Assembly: GCA_012964335.1 (NCBI GenBank)
Contig: DTUF01000034.1
Span: 1-33,852 of the forward strand
Direction: 5' to 3'
DNA from: Candidatus Poseidoniales archaeon
Lineage (GTDB): Archaea; Thermoplasmatota; Poseidoniia; Poseidoniales; Thalassarchaeaceae
Length of the DNA: 33,852 nt
Of this stretch, positions 26,406 to 32,996 are shown piece by piece. Numbering within the stretch: the first letter of the stretch is position 1; each line of letters begins with the position of its first letter. The notes under the pieces were generated by a model, which was not told the origin of the DNA, did not search any database, and saw only the letters and a list, made by a program, of their open reading frames with translations. The position numbers were made by a program, and so were the translations under genes.

Positions 26406-28958
26406 TTATTTTTCAAGACGAATTCGTTGGTCACACTTAGGACAAGCCACTAGAGCCTGTTCAATGTCATTTGGCATATCAACAGCAAACATCTGTTCAC
26501 AAGAAGGACAAGAGGCTTTCACAGTTGTACTATCAACGCCTTCGGGTTCAGGTTCAGCCACAGGCTTAGCTGTTGGAGAATCCTGTTGCACAGGTTCTGC
26601 TTTAGATTGAACAGGTTGGCGAGATGTTGCAACTCCTGCGGAATCAGGCAGAGCAATGCCCGATGAGCCCTTAGCGACTTTTCCTTCCGGTTTGCTTGCA
26701 ACTGCTTGTTGTTCTGGCTCAGACGCTGCAACTTCTGTCGCTGGTTTCGCATCTTTACTTCTGAGAAAATCAAGGTCATCAAGGATTGGGTCTTTTTCAG
26801 TAACTTCTAGGATCTCATCATCCTCCCCAAACGCCGCTAGAGCATCTTCAGATACAATTCCTTGCGAGTAACCGGCTCCGGCTAGTGCTGCAATGCTGTC
26901 ATCTCCTCCACCGCCATAGCCACCGGATTGAGAAGCCGCAGGTGCATACATTGTGAGTTGATCATCACGTTCTGGTTCAGGAACCTGTGCCTCTTCTTCT
27001 GAGGCTGCTTGAGCAAGAGAAACTGCTTCTTGGTGCAGATTTTCTTTACGCTTTCTCCATGCAAACCAACCACCAGCACCTAGCAGCACAACAATCACTA
27101 AAATGATGAATGGGGCAAAACTATTCAGCGGAGATGAAGAACCACTTAGAGCAGTCGGGTCAGCCTCTACATCAATAAGAATCTGAACTGTCTTTGAGTC
27201 ATTTTCATCGTTAGTAACAGTAACAGTAACATAAGTTGGTTTGGCAGTACTGAAAGACCAAGATACTGTAGAACCTGTAGCGTCAACATCGTTACCAGTC
27301 ACACTATCTCCATCGGAATCAACCTCTTTATCAAAATCCCAATTATATCTCAACAATTCTGATTCTGGGTCACTTGCACTAACACTGAAAGTCATTGCAG
27401 TGCCGACCATCACTGTATCATTAGCTACAATGTCACCTACTACTGGTTTTGTGCCATCTCTCACAATAATCGTGACAATCGTAGCGTCAATATTGTTAGC
27501 CCCATCAACCGCTGTTAACTCAACAATATGTTCACCCGTGGTGTTAATTGCGTGCGTAAAGGATGAAGGTAGTGAGGTTGTAGAAGAGGATATTAGGACA
27601 CCATCAACCCTCCATTCTTCTCTAACAACTTGCCAATTATCTATTGATGTTGATGTCAATGTGAAACTTGCGTCAACATCTCTCTGCCAAACATTAGAAC
27701 CAAGAATTGAAGAGTTTGGATTTGAAGAATCAATCACCGTTACTGCGATTGTGTTGCTGCTGATTCTGTCATCAGGGCCATGAATTGTTGCTTTTACTGA
27801 ACGATTCCCAGGACTTGAAAACATTGTTGTTACCGATTCTCCGGTTGCATCGGTAGACCCGTCTCCATTAAAATCCCACTCTGTCTGACTCAAATCAGCC
27901 TGTTGTGAAAGATTAGGAGTTGAACCAACATCAAAACTAGTCTGTTCTTTCACATCAACATCGTTCAAATCGTCAGCGCTGGATATCATTGGATTTAAAA
28001 CCGGCAATAATACAACACTGACAGTAATTCTCAAGGCAGACGAACCATCTCCACCACCAGTTGGACCGGCCTCATTATCCAAGAATAAATAGAGAGGTTC
28101 TCCGGCTAAATCAGATGGCACAATCCAAGGCTGTGAAGTGGCAGTTGATATTGAAAGCATTTGAGTACCAGGCACCCAAAAAGCACCACCGCCACCCAAC
28201 AAGTAGGCATCTTTCTGAGATTCGGTTAGGATGAATAAATCCCCCATGCCAGAGAGAGGAAGGGCAGTTACTGAAACTTGAGTACCCGCGTCTAGAGTTA
28301 GTTCAGATGGTCCAAGAAGAGCAACATGACTTCCCGGCGCGAGGACTTGTAATGAGTCAATTAGAGTCCAGTATGACATAGTTGGAAAAGTAACTGAGAT
28401 TGTGATGAAAGAATCACCGCCGCCCTGTCCGCCATTACCTTGGTCTCCTGAGTGTGCAAGATTATCAAGGATTAGAAACCATGCTGTTTCCGAACGATCT
28501 GTTGGAACTTCCCAATGCCATTCAGCATCACCTGAAAGTGACTCTACTGATGCATCTGCTTCCCAAATAGAAGAAGTCCTGTAAGATTGGCCATTGAGAT
28601 AAGTACCTACTGAATTTGCAGCGAAGATTAGCAAGTCGGGTGAATTACCTGTTACCGATGCTTGTATTGAAACTAAACTGCCAGGAACTAAAGTGCCTAA
28701 TGAAACTTGCAAACATGTTTGGTCAGAGAGGTTCACCATCGGTGGAAGACTGCTGACATTTGTTGCTGGACATGGTGGGTCTTTCGCACCAGCTTGCTGG
28801 TGGAAATTATTCAAATTCAAGTCATCAGAAATCGTTACTGGAACAATACTTCCAAGTAGCATTAAGAGGGCGACTGAGACGACTATGCTCCAACGCATCA
28901 TAAGTTGTGCCGCTGTTCTCCCTTTCAATGGTTCACCCTTCGGGTGTAGCCATATCAT
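26406..28958 (-). CDS. Exported PKD-domain protein with membrane helix and cytoplasmic zinc ribbon
   Basis: An 850-aa protein from ATG 28958. The frame stays open to an upstream start at 29096, but that would overlap the RNase Z gene by 134 nt; 28958 is four bases after that gene's stop and has GAAGGA adjacent. A signal segment (about 22-42) is followed by two similar beta domains with glycine-rich loops (to about 300). Three PKD-like domains follow; the first and third contain the typical Trp-Asp-Phe (as in Glu-Trp-Asp-Phe-Asn-Gly-Asp-Gly), and one carries a Ca-binding-like Asp-Ser-Asp-Gly-Asp. A membrane helix spans about 614-634 with Arg-Lys-Arg-Lys inside. The cytoplasmic tail is Glu/Ala/Pro-rich and ends in a zinc ribbon (Cys817-x2-Cys820, Cys839-x2-Cys842) of MJ0042-like pattern. 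Probably a cell-surface sensor or adhesion protein; function unknown. Confidence 0.8.
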   Translation of the reverse strand: MIWLHPKGEPLKGRTAAQLMMRWSIVVSVALLMLLGSIVPVTISDDLNLNNFHQQAGAKDPPCPATNVSSLPPMVNLSDQTCLQVSLGTLVPGSLVSIQASVTGNSPDLLIFAANSVGTYLNGQSYRTSSIWEADASVESLSGDAEWHWEVPTDRSETAWFLILDNLAHSGDQGNGGQGGGDSFITISVTFPTMSYWTLIDSLQVLAPGSHVALLGPSELTLDAGTQVSVTALPLSGMGDLFILTESQKDAYLLGGGGAFWVPGTQMLSISTATSQPWIVPSDLAGEPLYLFLDNEAGPTGGGDGSSALRITVSVVLLPVLNPMISSADDLNDVDVKEQTSFDVGSTPNLSQQADLSQTEWDFNGDGSTDATGESVTTMFSSPGNRSVKATIHGPDDRISSNTIAVTVIDSSNPNSSILGSNVWQRDVDASFTLTSTSIDNWQVVREEWRVDGVLISSSTTSLPSSFTHAINTTGEHIVELTAVDGANNIDATIVTIIVRDGTKPVVGDIVANDTVMVGTAMTFSVSASDPESELLRYNWDFDKEVDSDGDSVTGNDVDATGSTVSWSFSTAKPTYVTVTVTNDENDSKTVQILIDVEADPTALSGSSSPLNSFAPFIILVIVVLLGAGGWFAWRKRKENLHQEAVSLAQAASEEEAQVPEPERDDQLTMYAPAASQSGGYGGGGDDSIAALAGAGYSQGIVSEDALAAFGEDDEILEVTEKDPILDDLDFLRSKDAKPATEVAASEPEQQAVASKPEGKVAKGSSGIALPDSAGVATSRQPVQSKAEPVQQDSPTAKPVAEPEPEGVDSTTVKASCPSCEQMFAVDMPNDIEQALVACPKCDQRIRLEK
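28934..28946 (-). repeat. Small hairpin inside the first codons of the PKD gene
   Basis: Five-base arms CACCC / GGGTG with a three-base loop, 12-24 nt downstream of ATG 28958 and upstream of the Met-Met at codons 20-21 that precede the signal segment. Weakest of the four hairpins near starts of exported-protein genes; five-base arms are common by chance. Confidence 0.35.
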
Positions 28959-28962
28959 TCCT

Positions 28963-30057
28963 TCAAAGCGAGTAATTTTTCCAATCTTCGCAACGCCTAT
29001 GGACAGTGATTTCGCCATTACGATAAATGGTGAAAACATCTCCATCATTGCAGGCAATTGACCTTTTGTGTAATTCTTGGGCTTCATTTTGAACAACTAA
29101 TATGTCGTCCACACTGGAACTATAATGCGTCAATGCCAACACTTGAGAACCAGAAACTTCAGCATGACGAGCAGCATCGTGGGTGGTTGAATGATTGTAC
29201 ATTCTTGCCTTTTCTGACTTGTGTTCTAGGAAAGTAGACTCGTGTAACAATAAATCAGGGGGTGTTTCGAGTTCACCAAACGCTTGCACATCTCCTGTGG
29301 TGTCCCCTGAAATTAGTAATGAACGCCTAGGTTTCTCTTTGCCACGGAAATCCTTAGCAAGTAGTTGGCCCGAATCTGTTGTGATATTTTCGCCGCCTGC
29401 AAGTGCACCCACTTGCTCGGTCGTTAGAGATAGTGAATCGGCTTTAGCGCGGTCAAATTTTCCCTTCGTTTGATTGCTAGTGATTTGCCAGCCACAAGAT
29501 GGAATCCCATGTTCCGTTGGGACAACCATCAATTCAACGTTGTCAAGAGGTTGAATTGGTGATATAAATGGAGATTTCTGCTCAATTGGCAACAGCACCC
29601 AATCTATTTTGAAACCGAAATCATCATCTTTTGAGCCAAGAGACTGCCACTGTTGGAACAGAATTGCTAGATCTGTTGAATCAACGCCGCTCTCCGCATA
29701 CGGCGAATCACCAGGATTTTTCAGCGCCCACGCAACAGCCTTCTGGCTGGTCGGAGCGATAATAGTAAGTGGTTCAGTACGACCATCCAATGACATTGTA
29801 TGCAACATCGGCAATAATCCCCAACAGTGGTCAAGATGACCATGAGTGAACAAAATTGCACGAACTTTTGCCATCCGACTACGAATTTGCAAACCACTCT
29901 TCTTCAAAGCTTGATTTTGGTCAAGTAAGCGTTTTTGCATTCCTTCCCCACAATCTACCAAAACTGCACCGCCGGGAGTCATCACAAACGACCCAGAAAC
30001 GGCTCGGTCATGTGAAAAACGGGCCGACGAAGTACCCAACACATGCAGTTCAAACAT
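28963..30057 (-). CDS. rnz: RNase Z-family metallo-beta-lactamase-fold hydrolase
   Basis: A 364-aa protein of the ElaC/RNase Z branch of the metallo-beta-lactamase fold; the family removes 3' trailers from tRNA precursors using two zinc ions. Seen in order: Glu-Leu-His-Val-Leu-Gly-Thr-Ser-Ser-Ala at the N-terminus, Val-Asp-Cys-Gly-Glu-Gly-Met-Gln, the metal motif Thr-His-Gly-His-Leu-Asp-His, Ile-Ser-Gly-Asp-Thr, Leu-Leu-His-Glu-Ser-Thr-Phe, and Leu-Thr-His-Tyr-Ser-Ser with the last metal His. ATG 30057 is chosen because it places the first strand at the N-terminus as in relatives; ATG 30084 is also in frame. Archaeal RNase Z is usually about 300 aa, so loops here are longer. It fits with a nearby tRNA gene whose CCA end is not encoded. 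Confidence 0.85.
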   Translation of the reverse strand: MFELHVLGTSSARFSHDRAVSGSFVMTPGGAVLVDCGEGMQKRLLDQNQALKKSGLQIRSRMAKVRAILFTHGHLDHCWGLLPMLHTMSLDGRTEPLTIIAPTSQKAVAWALKNPGDSPYAESGVDSTDLAILFQQWQSLGSKDDDFGFKIDWVLLPIEQKSPFISPIQPLDNVELMVVPTEHGIPSCGWQITSNQTKGKFDRAKADSLSLTTEQVGALAGGENITTDSGQLLAKDFRGKEKPRRSLLISGDTTGDVQAFGELETPPDLLLHESTFLEHKSEKARMYNHSTTHDAARHAEVSGSQVLALTHYSSSVDDILVVQNEAQELHKRSIACNDGDVFTIYRNGEITVHRRCEDWKNYSL

Positions 30058-30090
30058 GATGACCGTACTCTCGGAGAGGCTCATCCCTCA

Positions 30091-30354
30091 TCAAGGGTTC
30101 ACGGGGTCTTCAGGAATTGGGGTTGGAGGAAACCAACGAAGAATAACCACATCTTCGATACCTCGCACCCAATGCCAAGGCACTGCCACATGGACTCCTC
30201 CAGCAACTAATTCTTCTGGACAATCTACCACAAATAGGTGAGAAGTTGACCAATGGTCTACTTCAATAACGATGTCATGAATAATTCCAAGCCTTCTCCC
30301 ATCGGGAAGAAAAACTGGAAGACCACGCAAAGTCGTGACTAATGCCTCCGCCAT
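30091..30354 (-). CDS. PRC-barrel domain protein
   Basis: An 87-aa protein with a single PRC-barrel: Leu-Arg-Gly-Leu-Pro-Val-Phe-Leu-Pro-Asp-Gly-Arg-Arg-Leu-Gly-Ile-Ile-His-Asp-Ile-Val-Ile-Glu is the classic first half (strand, Gly-x-x-Leu-Gly turn, strand). Val-Ala-Val-Pro-Trp-His-Trp-Val-Arg-Gly-Ile-Glu-Asp-Val-Val-Ile-Leu, near the C-terminus, is the Val-Pro-x-x-x-Val half. In euryarchaea, PRC-barrel proteins include division factors (CdpB) that act with SepF and FtsZ, and RimM-like ribosome factors use a related barrel. The gene lies between rpl15e and the RNase Z gene with ftsZ nearby. ATG 30354 is preferred to TTG 30381; no clear ribosome-binding site is seen for either. A Pro-rich tail ends the protein. 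Confidence 0.8.
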   Translation of the reverse strand: MAEALVTTLRGLPVFLPDGRRLGIIHDIVIEVDHWSTSHLFVVDCPEELVAGGVHVAVPWHWVRGIEDVVILRWFPPTPIPEDPVNP

Positions 30355-30413
30355 TGTAACACAACGGATGGGCAAGGTCAATCAAAGTTGCCGCTGAGTT
30401 AAGTCAAACTCAG

Positions 30414-31004
30414 TTATTTGCCACGGTTGAGGTTAGCCTTCAGACTTGGGCGTAATTTCTCTGCACCCTTACCTTTGTTGTATAATCCACGACCTCGCTT
30501 ACCGGCACTGGTCTTACCACGGTGGGCTCGCCCACGATGTCGGCTGTTTCCAACCCAATTCAACTGCTTGTCAGCTTTGATTACTGGGTGGTTAGGATCC
30601 ACTAGAATAACTTCAAAGAATTTTTGCTTACCGTCTTGACCAACCCAATATGAGTTCAAGACTTCCATGTTTGGATATTTCTTACCAACACGCTCCTCAG
30701 CCAAGCGCTGAGTTGACTTTGCCATTGTAATCTTGCGCATACCCATCTTTGACGGCTTACGCTTTGCATTAATCTTAGACTTACGCAGGCCACCACGGCG
30801 TATTCGAGTGCGCACGACTGTGATTCCCTGCTTTGCCCGATATCCTACACGGCGAGCCGCATCAATACGAGTTGGCTTAGGAATTCGCTGGAAAACAGGC
30901 TCATGACGCCACTGCGTCATTCGCTCACGGCGGTAGTCAGCCGGGATGTTATCCTTCGGCCTTTTCCAAGTCTCGCGAAGATGGTGCGACAGCCCTTTTG
31001 ACAT
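30414..31004 (-). CDS. rpl15e: Ribosomal protein L15e
   Basis: A 196-aa protein of the large ribosomal subunit, found only in archaea and eukaryotes. The segments Glu-Thr-Trp-Lys-Arg-Pro-Lys-Asp, Gln-Trp-Arg-His-Glu-Pro-Val, Arg-Ile-Pro-Lys-Pro-Thr-Arg-Ile-Asp-Ala-Ala-Arg-Arg-Val-Gly-Tyr-Arg-Ala-Lys-Gln-Gly and Arg-Arg-Gly-Gly-Leu-Arg-Lys are typical L15e. The length is normal and the protein is very basic. ATG 31004 is preferred over TTG 31010 because GGAGG lies eight bases before it. A GC-rich stem-loop lies in its 135-nt upstream gap. It is downstream of the ubiquitin-like gene and upstream of the PRC-barrel gene on the same strand. Confidence 0.97.
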   Translation of the reverse strand: MSKGLSHHLRETWKRPKDNIPADYRRERMTQWRHEPVFQRIPKPTRIDAARRVGYRAKQGITVVRTRIRRGGLRKSKINAKRKPSKMGMRKITMAKSTQRLAEERVGKKYPNMEVLNSYWVGQDGKQKFFEVILVDPNHPVIKADKQLNWVGNSRHRGRAHRGKTSAGKRGRGLYNKGKGAEKLRPSLKANLNRGK

Positions 31005-31088
31005 GCTCAAGTCCTCCTTAGCGACTCGCCGACCTACTGCCCCTTTATCAGCGGTTCGCCTCGGTTAGAATCTGTGATTGTTAGTGCC

Positions 31089-31114
31089 GGGCCGGGGACT
31101 CTCACCCCCGACCC
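31089..31114 (-). repeat. Strong stem-loop between the ubiquitin-like and L15e genes
   Basis: On the minus strand, arms GGGTCGGGG and CCCCGGCCC pair over nine positions, including one G-U, around an eight-base loop; the G-U becomes a C-A mismatch on the other strand, so it fits a minus-strand RNA. It lies about 26 nt after the ubiquitin-like stop codon and 85 nt before the L15e start. It is flanked by the direct repeat CACTAACAA (31132-31140 and 31078-31086, minus strand). No T-run follows, so it is not a standard terminator; it may be a leader element for L15e. Confidence 0.6.
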
Positions 31115-31139
31115 AACGTGTTAGCTTGTCTTGTTAGTG

Positions 31140-31361
31140 TCAGATTTGTCCCCCAACTAGTGGTGGCATCACCTGTACAGTGCCTACATCAGCCCAGTTT
31201 GCTTGCTCGAGTTCAGCCGGCTGTACTAGTCGGTTTCCTGCGAATACCCATGCACCCTGGTTCTGTGCGATTACATTCATCGTCTCGGCCTTGGTTAGTT
31301 CCATCTCAGCGTGCCCTGAAGCATCTGCGATTTGTACGGTTGTTCTTGTATCATTCTCCAT
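31140..31361 (-). CDS. Ubiquitin-like / SAMP-MoaD-type small protein ending Gly-Gly-Gln-Ile
   Basis: A 73-aa beta-grasp protein. Strand-like segments lie at 7-13 and 18-23 with a helix at about 24-34. The segment at 38-45 (Trp-Val-Phe-Ala-Gly-Asn-Arg-Leu) matches the ubiquitin motif Ile-Phe-Ala-Gly-Lys-Gln-Leu, and the last strand runs Thr-Val-Gln-Val-Met-Pro-Pro-Leu-Val-Gly-Gly, like MoaD/ThiS/SAMP endings. Gly70-Gly71 is not terminal: Gln72-Ile73 follow before the stop. Activation by an E1-like enzyme needs a terminal GG, so removal of two residues is expected first. Such proteins act as protein tags or sulfur carriers. The ATG has a GGGGGAG ribosome-binding site and a TATA-like element at 31412-31418. 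Partner E1 and protease are not in the window. Confidence 0.8.
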   Translation of the reverse strand: MENDTRTTVQIADASGHAEMELTKAETMNVIAQNQGAWVFAGNRLVQPAELEQANWADVGTVQVMPPLVGGQI

Positions 31362-31411
31362 GTCTCTTTCTCCCCCCTTCCTTAAGCGGCAAAAGGGGTG
31401 ATTTCCAACCC

Positions 31412-31418
31412 TATATCA
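31412..31418 (-). promoter_or_regulatory. TATA-like element of the ubiquitin-like gene
   Basis: On the minus strand the sequence is CTTGATATAGGG, in the 123-nt gap after ftsZ. It predicts a transcript start near 31390 and a leader of about 29 nt containing the ribosome-binding site. It shares the core TGATATAG with the element before the subtilase gene. Confidence 0.45.
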
Positions 31419-31478
31419 AGCAACCATTGATTTGACGTAAAACTTGCAGGTGAGAATATCTAGGGCAATGAAATTTGA

Positions 31479-31494
31479 CTTCGATTAATCGAAG
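31479..31494. repeat. Perfect 16-bp palindrome across the ftsZ stop codon
   Basis: CTTCGATT is followed directly by its reverse complement AATCGAAG, with the ftsZ TAA in the centre (31485-31487). With no loop it is more likely a protein-binding DNA site than an RNA hairpin, or it may be chance constrained by the last codons (Arg-Phe-Asp). Confidence 0.45.
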
Positions 31495-32633
31495 CGCTGG
31501 AAGCCAAATCTACTTCCAGCATCACCTTGTTGAGCCAAGCCGAGCGCTTCACCCAACTTATCAGCACTCATCTGTTCTTCCAAGAGTCTGTCTCTAGCAA
31601 CGCCGGTGATAATTGACATCACTTTGATGGTATCACCAAACCCTGGATCTTGACGCGCACCCCAAATCACATTAGCATCGGGCGCAATTCTGCCCGTCAT
31701 TAGTTCAACCACCTGGCTAGCCTGTTCAAGTGTCATATACGGCCCACCTGTTACATGGATGAGCGCACCTGTAGCCCCAGCCACATCAATATCAAGAAGT
31801 GGATGGTTCATTGCCTCGTGCACAACTTCCTCAGCGCCACGGTCAGACTCTCCATAGAGCATCATTGTCACACCGCCATCTTCCATGATGGCTCTGACAT
31901 CTGCGAAATCTAAATTGATGAGTGATGGCAAGGTAATTGTCTCAGTGATTCCCTTGACAATTTCAGCGATTAATTGATCCATAATGCTGAATGCCTCATC
32001 TAGCGGAAGATTCGGCACATAGTGAAGAAGTCGATTGTTGTCTAAAACCAAAACTGCATCGCAGGTTTTTCGCAACTGCTCCAATCCTTCAAGCGCTCTT
32101 TGCATGCGCTGTCTCCTTTCAACGTGGAAAGGAGTTGTTACAATTGCTACAACTAGTGCTCCAGCTCGCTTTGCCTCATCAGCAACCACTGGAGCAATTC
32201 CAGTCCCAGTTCCACCTCCAAGTCCAGCAGTAATGAAAACTAAATCGGCGTTGTGAACAATTTTTGAGATTACATCACGGCCCGCCTCAGCGCACTTACG
32301 ACCCATACTTGGGTCACCCCCTGCACCAAGACCTCTGGTTATATGACGACCAACTAGCAATTTCTGCATCGCCCGCGTGTGGTCAAGATGTTGTTTGTCA
32401 GTATTAATCGCGACGGTGACTGCACCCTCAACACCTAAGTGAGTTATTCTGTTCATCGTGTTATTGCCAGAACCGCCACAACCACAAATCAGGAGACGTG
32501 GATTTGGAACCCCGAATGCAACTAACTCGTCATCTAGAAGTGTTGTTGTCGGCCCAGTGTCAATGTCCTTTCGTATTTCATCAACAATTCCACTGTAGTC
32601 TTCACCACTTGCCGCGCTTTGTCCCCCATCCAT
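31485..32633 (-). CDS. ftsZ: Cell division GTPase FtsZ
   Basis: FtsZ polymerises into the division ring using GTP. The 382-aa product (from ATG 32633) has Gly-Cys-Gly-Gly-Ser-Gly-Asn-Asn at 51-58, the tubulin signature Gly-Gly-Gly-Thr-Gly-Thr-Gly at 139-145, and the catalytic T7 segment Asn-Leu-Asp-Phe-Ala-Asp-Val-Arg. An acidic N-terminal extension of about 45 residues precedes the GTPase domain. The C-terminus ends in a short [10 protein letters not shown] peptide, probably the partner-binding tail. ATG 32633 has GGTGA five bases upstream; GTG 32651 is in frame and close to the predicted transcript start. The TATA box is at 32684-32689. Archaea often have two FtsZ paralogs; which one this is cannot be settled here. 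Confidence 0.96.
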   Translation of the reverse strand: MDGGQSAASGEDYSGIVDEIRKDIDTGPTTTLLDDELVAFGVPNPRLLICGCGGSGNNTMNRITHLGVEGAVTVAINTDKQHLDHTRAMQKLLVGRHITRGLGAGGDPSMGRKCAEAGRDVISKIVHNADLVFITAGLGGGTGTGIAPVVADEAKRAGALVVAIVTTPFHVERRQRMQRALEGLEQLRKTCDAVLVLDNNRLLHYVPNLPLDEAFSIMDQLIAEIVKGITETITLPSLINLDFADVRAIMEDGGVTMMLYGESDRGAEEVVHEAMNHPLLDIDVAGATGALIHVTGGPYMTLEQASQVVELMTGRIAPDANVIWGARQDPGFGDTIKVMSIITGVARDRLLEEQMSADKLGEALGLAQQGDAGSRFGFQRFD

Positions 32634-32683
32634 GGACTTCACCGTTCTCACTACCTACAGACACTAACTCGCTACTTCAAGGG

Positions 32684-32689
32684 TATAAA
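32684..32689 (-). promoter_or_regulatory. TATA box of ftsZ
   Basis: On the minus strand the sequence is CCGTTTATACCC. A transcript start about 25-27 nt downstream (near 32660) would give a leader of about 27 nt to ATG 32633. A perfect 12-bp palindrome lies about 43 bp further upstream (32732-32743). Confidence 0.6.
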
Positions 32690-32731
32690 CGGTTGTCGGT
32701 CTGTGTTCACCTATACAGGCCGATTCTTGAC

Positions 32732-32743
32732 CCCCTCATGAGG
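32732..32743. repeat. 12-bp palindrome upstream of the ftsZ promoter
   Basis: CCCTCATGAGGG is a perfect palindrome. It lies about 43 bp upstream of the ftsZ TATA box, between the divergent ftsZ and tRNA-Tyr genes, a reasonable place for an operator. No factor can be named. Confidence 0.4.
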
Positions 32744-32806
32744 GCCACAAGCAGAATAAATAGGCCGAGTTGAATTAATTTCTAGAATAGAAAAGTTGGG
32801 TTTGAC

Positions 32807-32823
32807 TACACACTTTGTGTGTA
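32807..32823. repeat. Inverted repeat upstream of tRNA-Tyr
   Basis: Perfect seven-base arms TACACAC / GTGTGTA separated by TTT. It lies about 68-84 bp before the tRNA and 118 bp or more from the ftsZ TATA box. It could be a binding site; function not inferable. No strong TATA box for the tRNA was found in the expected place (about 32855-32865). Confidence 0.45.
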
Positions 32824-32890
32824 AGGGAGTGAGGTGAAATTGAATTAGGGCCGGAAATAGTCAAATGAGAGATGGCGCTCGGCGGCTTGC

Positions 32891-32994
32891 CCGTGCTTAA
32901 CTCAGTTGGCAGAGTGCCTGACTGTAGACTCGTAATACAACGGTTGTATTTGGCAGCCATCAGGATGTCCCCGGTTCAAGTCCGGGAGCGCGGA
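32891..32994 (+). tRNA. tRNA-Tyr (GUA) with a 31-nt intron
   Basis: The acceptor arms CCGTGCT (32891-32897) and AGCGCGG (32987-32993) pair over seven positions with one U-G. The D stem is ACTC/GAGT, the anticodon stem CCTGA/TCAGG, the T stem CCCGG/CCGGG, and the T loop TTCAAGT. Anticodon GTA lies at 32924-32926. The C1-G72 pair is the archaeal/eukaryotic Tyr identity element. The exons total 73 nt including discriminator A; only CC follows it, so CCA is added after processing. The intron between positions 37 and 38 (32928-32958) is in the canonical place for archaeal tRNA introns. Confidence 0.95.
32928..32958 (+). other. tRNA intron with bulge-helix-bulge splice motif
   Basis: The central four-pair helix is CTGT (32922-32925) with GCAG (32953-32956), including one U-G. 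It is flanked by three-base bulges AG|A (32926-32928) and CC|A (32957-32959), with cuts after the second base of each, exactly as the archaeal splicing endonuclease requires. The inside of the intron folds into a seven-base stem AATACAA / TTGTATT (32934-32940, 32944-32950). Confidence 0.9.
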
Positions 32995-32996
32995 CC

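Noticed and set aside
27241-27783. 180-codon open frame on the plus strand
   Set aside because: It mirrors the PKD region of the exported protein on the other strand and consists of Ser/Thr/Val-rich translation of antisense codons.
28959-29096. Extended N-terminus of the PKD protein overlapping the RNase Z gene by 134 nt
   Set aside because: The overlap codes for the conserved C-terminus of RNase Z in another frame. An ATG at 28958 lies four bases after the RNase Z stop with a ribosome-binding site and leads straight into a signal peptide.
31020-31130. Possible tRNA upstream of rpl15e because of GC-rich arms
   Set aside because: No T-loop consensus, no D stem and no acceptor pairing could be built on either strand; only a single stem-loop is supported.
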